The position numbers were made by a program, and so were the translations under genes. From an uncultured Cohaesibacter sp. (GTDB lineage: Bacteria > Pseudomonadota > Alphaproteobacteria > Rhizobiales > Cohaesibacteraceae): DNA of 64,000 nucleotides. The notes below the pieces were generated by a model. It saw only the letters and a list, made by a program, of their open reading frames with translations, was not told where the DNA came from and made no database searches. The stretch lies in NCBI RefSeq assembly GCF_963682185.1, contig NZ_OY821667.1:4787501-4851500 (forward strand), given 5' to 3'. Positions 17,136 through 25,290 of the stretch are shown here, piece after piece (positions within the stretch are counted from its first letter, which is position 1; each line of letters starts with the position of its first letter).

Positions 17136-17137
17136 AA

Positions 17138-20100
17138 ATGACCACTCTCGTTTTGAAATCCGTGGGCAGTGTCGTCGGTGGAGCCCTGTTTGGGCCGTTG
17201 GGGGCCGCAATTGGGGGAGCTCTTGGTGCTGTTGGAGGCTACCAGCTGGACCAGACGCTGTTTGGCACGTCCCGATCTGTAGAGGGCCCCAGTCTTTCTG
17301 ATCTGTCAGTGCAAACCTCAACAGAAGGCTCTTCCATTCCGCGCCTTTACGGGCGTGCCCGTCTGACTGGGCAGATTATCTGGGCGACCAATCTCGTTGA
17401 GGAAGTTACATCGCGTAAATACAAAACAGGAGCTTCCAAGGGCGGAAGCGGATCTTCAACCACAGAGACGACTTACAGCTACTTTGCCAATTTTGCGGTT
17501 GGGCTCTGCGAAGGAGAGATTGCCTATATCGGACGTGTCTGGGCAAATGGGTCAATTCTGGATCTGAAGGACATCAGCTACAGGGTCTATCGCGGTACGG
17601 ATGATCAGCTACCAGATAGCCTGATTGAGGCCAAGCAGGGAACCGATTATGCTCCAGCCTATCGTGGGCTGGCCTATGTTGTATTTGAAAAGTTGCCGTT
17701 GGAAGATTTCGGCAACCGCATACCGCAATTATCTTTCGAAGTTGTTCGGCCAATCGGCACTCTGGAAAATCAGATTGAATCTATCGTCATGATTCCGGGC
17801 TCCACTGAGTTTGGCTATGACACAACAGAAGTTCTGCGCAAGGACGGAGAAGGAGAGTGGAGTTCGGAAAACCGACATTCCTATGAACAGGGAACCGATT
17901 TTGAAGTGTCTCTGGATCATCTGATCGCTCTTTGTCCAAATCTGACCAACATCGCTCTCGTTGTGGCATGGTTTGGAACAGACTTACGCGCAGGATCTTG
18001 TGCGATCCAGCCGAAAGTCGATAATAGTGACAAGACAACATCAGGAGATCAATGGTCTGTTGCTGGCCTTAGTAGGGCCGAGGCTCAAAGTGTTTCTGTT
18101 ATTGAAGGAAGAGCGGCCTATGGAGGAACGCCTTCCGACGCTTCAGTCATTAGGGCGATAGAGGCAATCAAGGAACGCGGCCTCAATGTCACTCTCTATC
18201 CATTCATCATGATGGATATCGCTTCGGGTAATGGTCTCACAGACCCGTATGGAGCTGAAGAGCAAGCGCCGTTCCCATGGCGAGGACGCATTACCTGCTA
18301 TCCAGGGCCTGAGCAGGAAGAAACTGCGGATCAAACTTCCCTTGCTTCCGATCAGGTAGCGACTTTTTACTCCTCGCAAACCTGGAGCTACTCCCGATTC
18401 ATCATGCACTATGCGCAGCTGGCTGTGGAGGCCGGAGGCGTTGAGGGGATGCTTATTGGGTCTGAATTGCGTGGTCTGACACAAATTCGCGATGATTTGG
18501 GCAATTATCCCTTCGTATCTTGCCTTAAGGCATTGGCGGCAGATGTGCGAGACTGTGTGGGTCATGACACCAAGATCACTTACGGGGCAGACTGGAGCGA
18601 ATATTTCGGCCATCACCCACAAGATGAGACTGGAACCGTTCGCTTTAACCTCGATCCTCTTTGGTCCGATGACAATATTGATGCTGTTGGCATCGACAAC
18701 TATATGCCCATGTCAGATTGGCGGGCTGGAGAAGACCATCTGGATGCGAGCCTGGCTGATACGGGGCTTGAGCAATCCTATCTTCAGACTAATATTGCAG
18801 GCGGAGAAGGATATGACTGGTACTATGCAAGTCAGGCCGATCGTGATCAGCAGATTAGAACGCCCATAACAGATGGCGCTGCAGACAAGCCTTGGGTCTA
18901 TCGATTTAAGGACATCGTAAATTGGTGGTCTAACGCCCATTTCAATCGCGATCTGGATGTCGAAAGTGACACGGCAACCGATTGGGAGCCGTGCTCCAAG
19001 CCGATTTGGTTTACAGAGATTGGATGCCCTGCTGTGCATTTGGGGCCCAATCAACCCAATGTGTTTCCAGATGCAAAATCTTCTGAATCGTCCTTGCCAT
19101 ATTATTCTTCCGGAGCAAGGAGTGATGCGGCTCAGCGGGCCCTGCTGGAAGCCGGTCTTGACTATTGGCAAACTCAATCGGAGCAAATCAACCCGCTTTC
19201 TCCCGTCTATGGAGAAAGAATGGTCGCTTCTGATCAGATCTATCTTTGGGCTTGGGATGCGCGCCCATTTCCCGCTTTCCCTCTAAGCAGTGATACATGG
19301 TCCGATGGTGCAGCCTGGCATACGGGACATTGGCTTAACGGGCGCTTGGGGGGCGCTCCGGTGCAAGATATTGTGCGCACGGTGATGCAGGATTTCGAGC
19401 TATCTGACCCTGAATTCGTAGCGGTTCCGGTCGCTGTCGATGGATTTGTGATTGATAGTCGCATGTCGGCTCGCTCCGCGCTTGAAAGCTTGTGTGATGC
19501 ATTTGGTATTTCTTTTGTAACCAGCGGCAATAAGTTGCGGTTTGAATTGCAGGAGCGTCGGGCGAGCAAACAGATCAATATCACTGGGCTTGTCGATGAA
19601 TTGGATGAACCCATTCTCAATATGCAGATTGATCCTTGGGAAGATGAAGCATCCAGTGTGACTTTGTCTTTTGGTGAGCTGTTCTATGATTATCGCTCTT
19701 CGGTGGCACGTTATGATCAGCCATCTGCCAGAACCCGAAAGGAAAGCTCCAAATCTTTGGCTGTTATCTCAACTGACCCAATCATGGTCAATGTCGCCAA
19801 AAGCTGGCTTCGACAGAAAAACTATGCTCGCCATACGGTGCAATTCAAACTGCCTTTGTCTATGGCTGCTCTGGAAGCCGGCGATTTGATTGCACTTGAA
19901 GGAGTGGGCGAGCAGAAAGTTTATTGCATCAACGAGATAGAAGATGGAACTATGCGGGAAGTGTCGGCCACCTTGGCGGCTCCTCGCAACTCGGCCCCAT
20001 TGGCTAAAGATCTCCGAGTGACCTCCTCTTCCAAGCCTGTTGTCACACGGGCTGTATGCTTTGCCATGGATTTGCCTGTGCTTCCGAGCAAAACAGATTA

Positions 20101-21016
20101 TCCGCATGCACCGTATGTCGCGAGTTATTGCTCTCCCTGGCCGGGTAGCTTGGGCCTTTATGAGGGAAGTGCCGAAACCGGATTTGTCCATCGCCAAAGC
20201 CTCGATATTCCTGCGATCTTTGGTGATTTACAAACTGAACTCGCCGGGCGCGAATGTTTCACTTGGGATATGGCCAGCACGTTGGTGGTCAATTTAAATA
20301 ATGGTGATCTGTCTTCTGTGAGTGACCTTGGCCTACTGTCCGGAGCCAATGCAGCTGCCATCGAAGCCAAAAACGGCGAATGGGAAATTATCCAATTCGC
20401 TAATGCTGAGCTTGTTGGTGAAAGCACATGGAAACTGAGCAAACTTCTTAGGGGGCAGCAAGGCACCGAGACTGCTGCTCTAAGTGGTGCGGACATCGGT
20501 GCTCGATTTGTGCTTTTGGATGAGGCGGTCGCACCTTTGGAAATAGATAGCGGTCAGCTCGATAAGGAGTTGCCTTTCCGGGTTGTAGCGAGTGGTGCAA
20601 CGCTGGATGACGTCAACAATATTGATGTTTCAATCTCTGTTACTGGGCGCGGATTGCGCCCTCTGTCTCCTGTGCACCTGAAGGCGATCAGGCCCGAGAC
20701 AGATGACGGTCTACAGTTCGAGTGGGTCCGCCGGGATCGACTGGAATCCGATAGCTGGGCTGACAGCGCCATACCGCTGAGTGAGAGTGAGGAACGCTAC
20801 ACTGTGGTCATAAGGCATCCTGAAACAGCACAAACTTTGCGTGAGGAAGAAGTTGAGGAAGCGCAGTGGTTCTATTCCGCCAGCGCGCAAGCTGCTGACG
20901 GTGTAACCGAGATGACAGAGATCGCAATTGAGATCGCTCAAGTCAGCCGACGCGTCGGGGTCGGGGACACAGTTTCCCGTCGGGTTTCGCTCAATGATCG
21001 TCGGATCCTCTTCTGA
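17138..21016 (+). CDS. GTA baseplate megatron, TIM-barrel host-interaction protein (g15)
   Basis: The 1292-residue tail-tip protein that contacts the recipient cell. The Gly- and Ala-rich start (GALFGPLGAAIGGALGAVGGYQLD) is typical. A tail-hub region (about 40-250) is followed by a glycoside hydrolase-like TIM-barrel (about 400-760, with ITYGADWSEYFGHHP, IDNYMPMSDWR and WFTEIGCPAVHLGPNQPN). A J-like fibronectin and hub domain (about 770-1050) and a C-terminal domain ending RRILF follow. GFGTEL-like glycosidase acidic residues appear in WFTEIGCP. Length is normal for the family. Confidence 0.92.
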   Translation: MTTLVLKSVGSVVGGALFGPLGAAIGGALGAVGGYQLDQTLFGTSRSVEGPSLSDLSVQTSTEGSSIPRLYGRARLTGQIIWATNLVEEVTSRKYKTGASKGGSGSSTTETTYSYFANFAVGLCEGEIAYIGRVWANGSILDLKDISYRVYRGTDDQLPDSLIEAKQGTDYAPAYRGLAYVVFEKLPLEDFGNRIPQLSFEVVRPIGTLENQIESIVMIPGSTEFGYDTTEVLRKDGEGEWSSENRHSYEQGTDFEVSLDHLIALCPNLTNIALVVAWFGTDLRAGSCAIQPKVDNSDKTTSGDQWSVAGLSRAEAQSVSVIEGRAAYGGTPSDASVIRAIEAIKERGLNVTLYPFIMMDIASGNGLTDPYGAEEQAPFPWRGRITCYPGPEQEETADQTSLASDQVATFYSSQTWSYSRFIMHYAQLAVEAGGVEGMLIGSELRGLTQIRDDLGNYPFVSCLKALAADVRDCVGHDTKITYGADWSEYFGHHPQDETGTVRFNLDPLWSDDNIDAVGIDNYMPMSDWRAGEDHLDASLADTGLEQSYLQTNIAGGEGYDWYYASQADRDQQIRTPITDGAADKPWVYRFKDIVNWWSNAHFNRDLDVESDTATDWEPCSKPIWFTEIGCPAVHLGPNQPNVFPDAKSSESSLPYYSSGARSDAAQRALLEAGLDYWQTQSEQINPLSPVYGERMVASDQIYLWAWDARPFPAFPLSSDTWSDGAAWHTGHWLNGRLGGAPVQDIVRTVMQDFELSDPEFVAVPVAVDGFVIDSRMSARSALESLCDAFGISFVTSGNKLRFELQERRASKQINITGLVDELDEPILNMQIDPWEDEASSVTLSFGELFYDYRSSVARYDQPSARTRKESSKSLAVISTDPIMVNVAKSWLRQKNYARHTVQFKLPLSMAALEAGDLIALEGVGEQKVYCINEIEDGTMREVSATLAAPRNSAPLAKDLRVTSSSKPVVTRAVCFAMDLPVLPSKTDYPHAPYVASYCSPWPGSLGLYEGSAETGFVHRQSLDIPAIFGDLQTELAGRECFTWDMASTLVVNLNNGDLSSVSDLGLLSGANAAAIEAKNGEWEIIQFANAELVGESTWKLSKLLRGQQGTETAALSGADIGARFVLLDEAVAPLEIDSGQLDKELPFRVVASGATLDDVNNIDVSISVTGRGLRPLSPVHLKAIRPETDDGLQFEWVRRDRLESDSWADSAIPLSESEERYTVVIRHPETAQTLREEEVEEAQWFYSASAQAADGVTEMTEIAIEIAQVSRRVGVGDTVSRRVSLNDRRILF

Positions 21017-21116
21017 GGCGTCATGACAATGAGGGGTGGTTGCAGTTCGATATAAATCTGCGACTTCTCCATTTTCAATTGTAAACCCAAATTCAAACAA
21101 CGTTAAGGAGCCTATT

Positions 21117-21326
21117 ATGAGTCTATCCGATCAATCCCCGAAAGCCGCTTGGGAATCCAAAATCAACTGGACACAGCTGGTTGCCGTTATGGCAATGGGG
21201 CTGACGATGTTCGGTATCGATCTTGATTCCGATATCCAGCAACGTCTGGCCGTAACAATTTCCAGCCTGTCTGCTGCGATCACTATTATCTGGCGCACCT
21301 GGTACACAACGCGAAAAATTATCTGA
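21117..21326 (+). CDS. Holin-like small membrane protein
   Basis: A 69-residue protein from ATG 21117, preceded by TAAGGAG (21104-21110). It has the layout of phage-encoded small holin-like proteins: a short N-terminus (KAAWESKINWTQ), a hydrophobic stretch (LVAVMAMGLTMFGI), then DSDIQQRLAVTISSLSAAITIIWRTW, and a basic tail. Holins make holes for lysis. The call rests on sequence style and position behind the tail genes; the precise family is not certain. An upstream in-frame ATG at 21036 lacks a ribosome site. Confidence 0.65.
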   Translation: MSLSDQSPKAAWESKINWTQLVAVMAMGLTMFGIDLDSDIQQRLAVTISSLSAAITIIWRTWYTTRKII

Positions 21327-21334
21327 GAAAACCG

Positions 21335-21634
21335 ATGAGCCTGGTTTTTAATTTGATCGCTATTTTGGTGAAGTTGGCCCCCGCGCTAGCTTCACTGCTC
21401 GCACAACTTGCAAAACTCAGCTCTGATCCATCGCCTGGGTCACATGAGAATACTAACGATCTCGCAGAAAGGCCAAGAACTGCAAAAATGGACTTGCATG
21501 ACGCCATGTTGGCCAAATGGGGAAGGATGGCTGCGCGTGAAGAATGGTTTGTTCCTAATCAGAGTGCTGATGCTTCTTCTATTGAATGTTCCTCTGATGA
21601 GTTGCGCCAAACAGATGGTTTCAAGAGAGAGTGA
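21335..21634 (+). CDS. Small membrane protein, possible lysis accessory
   Basis: A 99-residue protein with an N-terminal membrane helix (about 4-26, rich in Leu and Ala) and a polar remainder. It starts nine bases after the holin-like gene. The downstream half overlaps, in another frame, a gene encoding a lipoprotein with an Rz1-like layout. That nesting suggests it could be the inner-membrane partner, although it lacks the long coiled coil of classical inner spanins. I do not recognise a family. Confidence 0.6.
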   Translation: MSLVFNLIAILVKLAPALASLLAQLAKLSSDPSPGSHENTNDLAERPRTAKMDLHDAMLAKWGRMAAREEWFVPNQSADASSIECSSDELRQTDGFKRE

Positions 21635-21785
21635 TCCTCCTTCTACTATGGCACACAAGCAGAGCGGGAACATGGCGGCCTGCCTTCTGTTCGATCCAAT
21701 AACATGGTCTGCGAAAGATACGGATCAGACGATCGCAGAGATCAAACGCCATAATCAGAAGATAGTCAGTTATTGTGTGGAATAG
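21537..21785 (+). CDS. Rz1/outer spanin-like lipoprotein, embedded out of frame
   Basis: From GTG 21537 (after GGAAGGA) a frame of 82 residues begins MKNGLFLIRVLMLLLLN and reaches a lipobox-like PLMSC at residue 23. It ends DPITWSAKDTDQTI then a segment with IKRHN and a C-terminal cysteine. That ending resembles a motif I recall from phage lysis-region small proteins. It lies +2 relative to, and nearly 100 bases inside, the preceding membrane-protein gene, as with Rz/Rz1. Outer spanins fuse the outer to the inner membrane at lysis. Start codon and role are inference. Confidence 0.5.
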   Translation: MKNGLFLIRVLMLLLLNVPLMSCAKQMVSRESDPPSTMAHKQSGNMAACLLFDPITWSAKDTDQTIAEIKRHNQKIVSYCVE

Positions 21786-21832
21786 GGGACGTTCTTCTAT
21801 TTCATGAAAATGACAGTCAAGCGTTCATATTT

Positions 21833-21866
21833 GTTCAGCTTCGGTTCAGGAAAAGCTTTGTAGATT
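21833..21866 (+). promoter_or_regulatory. Direct repeats and -10 element upstream of PepSY gene
   Basis: GTTCAG occurs at 21833-21838 and 21844-21849, eleven bases apart, with a related GTTCAT at 21823-21828. A -10-like TAGATT (21861-21866) follows. The repeats occupy the -35 region, as expected for an OmpR-family activator such as the FeuP protein encoded downstream. The predicted start of transcription coincides with the ATG at 21873, so the mRNA could be leaderless. Confidence 0.45.
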
Positions 21867-21872
21867 ACAGAC

Positions 21873-22196
21873 ATGCAAAATTTGATCAACAAATATGCGC
21901 TCTGGGCGCTGGCTATTTTTGCCATTTCCTCCTTGTTGCCAAGCAACCATGCCGTCGCGGCACAATGCCTTGGCGCCGAGGCGGTCCGTGCAGCTGTATC
22001 TCAAGGTCGTGCGAAAAGTCTGGTGGCAATCACAAAGGCAGCCAATACCGTTGTGAGTGGTGATGTCATTAAGGCAAATCTATGTTCAGCTGGCGGGAAA
22101 CTCTCATATGAACTCGTTATATTGTCTCGGCAAGGCAATGTGACACGCCTTGTTTTGGACGCGAAATCCGGAAAAGTCCTCTCTGTAAATCAGTAA
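21873..22196 (+). CDS. Periplasmic PepSY-domain protein
   Basis: A 107-residue secreted protein: signal peptide (about 1-30, ending SNHAVAA) then one PepSY-type domain. Its characteristic end is SYELVILSRQGNVTRLVLDAKSGKVLSV. PepSY proteins are thought to inhibit or sense in the periplasm. In S. meliloti a small periplasmic protein, FeuN, modulates the sensor FeuQ and its gene abuts feuP. This gene sits 88 bases before the FeuP-like regulator and might have an equivalent role; that is inference, since I cannot compare sequences. Confidence 0.8.
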   Translation: MQNLINKYALWALAIFAISSLLPSNHAVAAQCLGAEAVRAAVSQGRAKSLVAITKAANTVVSGDVIKANLCSAGGKLSYELVILSRQGNVTRLVLDAKSGKVLSVNQ

Positions 22197-22284
22197 CGAG
22201 CCCTTAACATCGCTTGCGATGCAGACTACGATCATTTGCGATGCGTTTGCCTATGCAAATGAAATAGAAGTGTCGGGGAAGCTT

Positions 22285-22959
22285 ATGCGCATTTTAATTG
22301 TTGAAGACGAAGCCGAGTTGAACCGTCAGCTCAAGGACGAAATGGAAGAAAACGGCTATGTCGTTGACTGCGCATTTGATGGAGAAGAAGGGCACTTCCT
22401 CGGTGATACCGAACCATACGATGTTGTTGTCCTTGATATAGGCCTGCCCAAAATGGACGGCATCAGTGTTCTAGAAGCTTGGCGGCGTGACGGTCGTACG
22501 ATGCCAGTTCTTATTCTGACTGCTCGTGACCGCTGGAGCGATAAAGTGCAAGGCATTGATGCCGGAGCGGACGACTATGTAGCTAAGCCATTCCATATGG
22601 AAGAAGTGGTCGCTAGGGTTCGCGCTTTGGTGAGACGTTCTGCCGGCTTGGCATCGAATGAAATTACCTGCGGACCTATTCGTCTAGATGCCCGATCTGG
22701 TCGCGTGACAGTTGAAGGTCTCACTTTGAAGCTAACGTCTCATGAATTTCGGTTGCTTTCCTATTTAATGCATCATCAGGGTAAAATCATATCGCGTACA
22801 GAGCTTGTCGAGCATCTCTATGATCAGGACTTTGACCGTGATTCCAACACGATCGAGGTCTTTATCGGACGTCTTCGCAAAAAGCTGGGCGTGGATGTGA
22901 TCCAGACGGTCAGAGGATTGGGCTACAATATGATTGCGCCTGACAAGGCTAAAGAATGA
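22285..22959 (+). CDS. feuP: OmpR-family response regulator FeuP
   Basis: A 224-residue two-component regulator from ATG 22285 (MRILIVEDEAELN); the ATG 22219 upstream adds residues outside the family pattern. Receiver domain 1-115: acidic pair E7-D8, phospho-acceptor D51 in VLDIGLPKMDG, T in LTARDR and K in YVAKPFHMEEV. Winged-helix output domain 125-222 with LTSHEFRLLSYLMHH and IEVFIGRLRKKL. The sequence resembles rhizobial FeuP and sits near the cyc operon, as in Rhizobium leguminosarum, where feuPQ affect iron uptake. In S. meliloti the system controls cyclic glucan export. The start of the next gene overlaps it by four bases. Confidence 0.82.
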   Translation: MRILIVEDEAELNRQLKDEMEENGYVVDCAFDGEEGHFLGDTEPYDVVVLDIGLPKMDGISVLEAWRRDGRTMPVLILTARDRWSDKVQGIDAGADDYVAKPFHMEEVVARVRALVRRSAGLASNEITCGPIRLDARSGRVTVEGLTLKLTSHEFRLLSYLMHHQGKIISRTELVEHLYDQDFDRDSNTIEVFIGRLRKKLGVDVIQTVRGLGYNMIAPDKAKE

Positions 22960-24362
22960 AGTCGATAACGCGATATCTGGTTATCAATATATCGATTTGG
23001 GCATTGCTCGCAGCCTTGAGCGCTGGTGTCATTCTGACATCCTTGTTTCGCACCTCTGCTGAAGAGTCTTTCGATGGACAGCTGGATATGGTGCTCAAGA
23101 TGCTCGTTGGTGAACTGGCAACACAGCTTTTTAGTTCCGAAGAATTGTCTCGACCCGGTAGCTTGGGGCAACCGCGATTTGAGCTGCCTCTCTCAGGTTG
23201 GTACTGGACAGTCAGCCGCGCCAACAAGGACGATCTTGTCTTTGCATCTCTCTCTCTAGGGGGAGAAAATTTCACCATAGAATCTCAAAATGAAAAGCAA
23301 TATACAGGTGGAATTGGGCGTTATCTATTGGGGAAGGGGCCCGATGGAAAGCCAATTCGTATTCTCGAACGCGAGATTTCCTTTGGTCCTGATCAGAGCT
23401 ACTATTTCCGTGTAACCGGAAACGCAGCTGAATTAGATGAGCAGATCAGTTCCTTCGAGAACAGGGCTTGGCTGCTCATGGTTTTATTTGGAGTGATTCT
23501 GCTCATCGCTTCTCTTCTTCTGGTAAGAACTGCGTTACGGCCGTTGGGTAAACTGAAGCGTCGGGTTCGCGATGTTGTTGTCGGCAAAAGTGAAGCCATC
23601 GTGGGGACCTATCCGGCAGAAGTGGCGGGGCTCGTCGAAGAAGCCAATATCCTGATTGCCTCCAATAAGGAAACCCTTGAAAGAGCGCGCACTCAACTTG
23701 GAAATCTCGCCCACGCGCTCAAAACTCCCTTGTCTGTTATCACTAATGAAGTCAGATCATCTGATCTAAAAAATGCAGATATGCTGGTACGGCAGGTTGA
23801 AGTGATGCGCGATCAGATACAGCTCTATCTGGATCGCGCGCGATTTGCCGCACGCCACAACACCATTGGTACGGTTACCAAAGTTGATCCGGTCCTGAAA
23901 AAACTAACGAGCGTCATGAGCAAAATTCACCCGGAAAAAGTGATTGATTATAACTGTACCGCAGATGCCAATATTTGTTTTCGGGGCGAAGAACAGGATC
24001 TGGAAGAGATGATTGGCAATCTCGTTGATAATGCCTGCAAATGGGCATCAGGCAGGGTTGTCGTGTCTTTGACGGAAGGCAGTAAGCAACCCTCAAAGGA
24101 AGCGAAACATAACAACAATGCAAGTGTCCGAAGGTGGCTCATAATCCTTGTTCAGGATGATGGGCCAGGAATTCAAGAAGGTAGAATAGCGGACGCACTC
24201 AAGCGGGGTAAGCGTCTCGATGAAACCAAACCTGGCTCTGGCTTGGGGTTGTCTATTGTAACAGAAATGGCGAAGCTTTATCAGGGAGCCTTTTCTTTGG
24301 AGCGTTCGTCTCTCGGAGGTCTTCGGGCCGAGTTGATGCTGCCTGCTTTGAATGAAGAGTAA
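22956..24362 (+). CDS. feuQ: Sensor histidine kinase FeuQ
   Basis: A 468-residue membrane sensor. Two membrane helices (about 9-30 and 172-191) flank a periplasmic sensor region. A HAMP linker (about 190-245) leads to the dimerisation domain with His253 in LAHALKTPLSVITNE. The ATPase domain has the N box LVDNACKWA, G1 DDGPGI, and GSGLGLSIV. The insert with repeated Asn (HNNNA) before the DGPG box is unusual. It overlaps feuP by four bases and forms one operon with it. Confidence 0.82.
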   Translation: MKSITRYLVINISIWALLAALSAGVILTSLFRTSAEESFDGQLDMVLKMLVGELATQLFSSEELSRPGSLGQPRFELPLSGWYWTVSRANKDDLVFASLSLGGENFTIESQNEKQYTGGIGRYLLGKGPDGKPIRILEREISFGPDQSYYFRVTGNAAELDEQISSFENRAWLLMVLFGVILLIASLLLVRTALRPLGKLKRRVRDVVVGKSEAIVGTYPAEVAGLVEEANILIASNKETLERARTQLGNLAHALKTPLSVITNEVRSSDLKNADMLVRQVEVMRDQIQLYLDRARFAARHNTIGTVTKVDPVLKKLTSVMSKIHPEKVIDYNCTADANICFRGEEQDLEEMIGNLVDNACKWASGRVVVSLTEGSKQPSKEAKHNNNASVRRWLIILVQDDGPGIQEGRIADALKRGKRLDETKPGSGLGLSIVTEMAKLYQGAFSLERSSLGGLRAELMLPALNEE

Positions 24363-24489
24363 CGTTTTCTGCAATTTGCGCATTCTCCCTCCAATGCAAG
24401 CAAAGAAGGCCCAACAAAGCCTATTTGTCAAAATTTCGACAATTTCGAAACTTAAAGGGAAGTGGCGCGTTATGTATGCAAGTGCGTTT

Positions 24490-24518
24490 TTGTCTTTGGT
24501 TGACCGGACCATTATAGA
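24490..24518 (+). promoter_or_regulatory. Promoter of glycine-zipper lipoprotein
   Basis: TTGTCT (24490-24495) and TATAGA (24513-24518) with a 17-base spacer predict transcription from about 24525, giving a ~110-base leader to the gene at 24634. The rest of 24363-24633 shows nothing else clear. Confidence 0.5.
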
Positions 24519-24633
24519 ATGTGCATAAAATCGCATATGCTTCAAACTCGGCTCGCTCTTTCGATGCCGACGAGCAAATCGCAATTGTCACGAAAGCGAT
24601 CCTTTGATCGTAGCAATGAATAGGGGCTTGAAA

Positions 24634-25098
24634 ATGAAATTTAAATCTATGGCGGTTGTTGCTGTTATGGGCGCTATGCTGGCTGGTTGTCAGGGCGGGC
24701 CAAAAGAAACCTTCGGCGGCCTAACTGGTGCTGTCGCTGGCGGTGTGCTTGGGGCTCAGGTGGGCAGTGGAGAAGGGCGTATGGTGGCAATCGCTGCTGG
24801 TTCGGCTCTCGGGGCATTAGCCGGTTCCTCTATTGGCCGCATGATGGATGAAAATGATCGCAAGATGGCTGCCGAAGCTCAATATCGCGCTCTCGAATAT
24901 GGACGCTCAGGAGCGCCAGTTTCTTGGACGAACCCGGATACCGGTCACCATGGCCAGATTGTTCCAACTCAGTCCTATACGGTGAACGACCTAAATTGTC
25001 GTGATTACACACACACTATTTACGTGGATGGGCAGCCGCAGACCGCACGCGGGCGAGCTTGCCGCCAGAGCGATGGCACTTGGCGTCCAGTAAATTAA
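24634..25098 (+). CDS. 17-kDa antigen-like glycine-zipper lipoprotein
   Basis: A 154-residue outer-membrane lipoprotein. The signal peptide ends in the lipobox LAGC (Cys19). A glycine zipper of the Rickettsia 17-kDa antigen type follows (about 27-75: GGLTGAVAGGVLGAQVG, AAGSALGALAGSSIGRMMD). The C-terminal domain has two cysteines (in NDLNCRDY and GRACRQSDGTW). ATG 24634 is preferred over 24604 because AGGGGC lies upstream and the signal sequence starts there. Such proteins stabilise the envelope. A strong terminator follows. Confidence 0.85.
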   Translation: MKFKSMAVVAVMGAMLAGCQGGPKETFGGLTGAVAGGVLGAQVGSGEGRMVAIAAGSALGALAGSSIGRMMDENDRKMAAEAQYRALEYGRSGAPVSWTNPDTGHHGQIVPTQSYTVNDLNCRDYTHTIYVDGQPQTARGRACRQSDGTWRPVN

Positions 25099-25146
25099 GA
25101 ATTATCTACACCCCCATGATGACCGGGGAATTATATCGAATATAAG

Positions 25147-25182
25147 AAAGGGGAGCCCTAAATTTGAGGTCTCCCCTTTTTT
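25147..25182 (+). terminator. Intrinsic terminator
   Basis: AAAGGGGAG (25147-25155) pairs with CTCCCCTTT (25171-25179), followed by Ts to 25182. It ends the lipoprotein transcript. Confidence 0.85.
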
Positions 25183-25290
25183 GTATCTGTGTATTTCTGA
25201 AAATCGTTCGGTTTGATAGGGAATATTAACAGTTTGATAGCTTTAAATTGAAATTCTAAAAGGAACCAAAATTAAGGCCGGAGTGTCCTT

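Larger units (their letters stand above)
6028..21785 (+). other. RcGTA-like gene transfer agent structural cluster with adjacent lysis genes
   Basis: About 15.8 kb of co-directional genes in the order known for the Rhodobacter capsulatus gene transfer agent: packaging, head, connector, tail, baseplate. There is no integrase, repressor, replication gene or attachment site. The flanks are ordinary chromosomal genes, and codon use looks like the neighbours. This argues for a domesticated gene transfer agent rather than a recent prophage. Gene numbers g1-g15 below follow the RcGTA scheme. Confidence 0.85.

Noticed and set aside
6028-21785. Interpretation as an active prophage
   Set aside because: No integrase, repressor, replication genes, tRNA-associated attachment site or compositional shift; gene order matches gene transfer agents.
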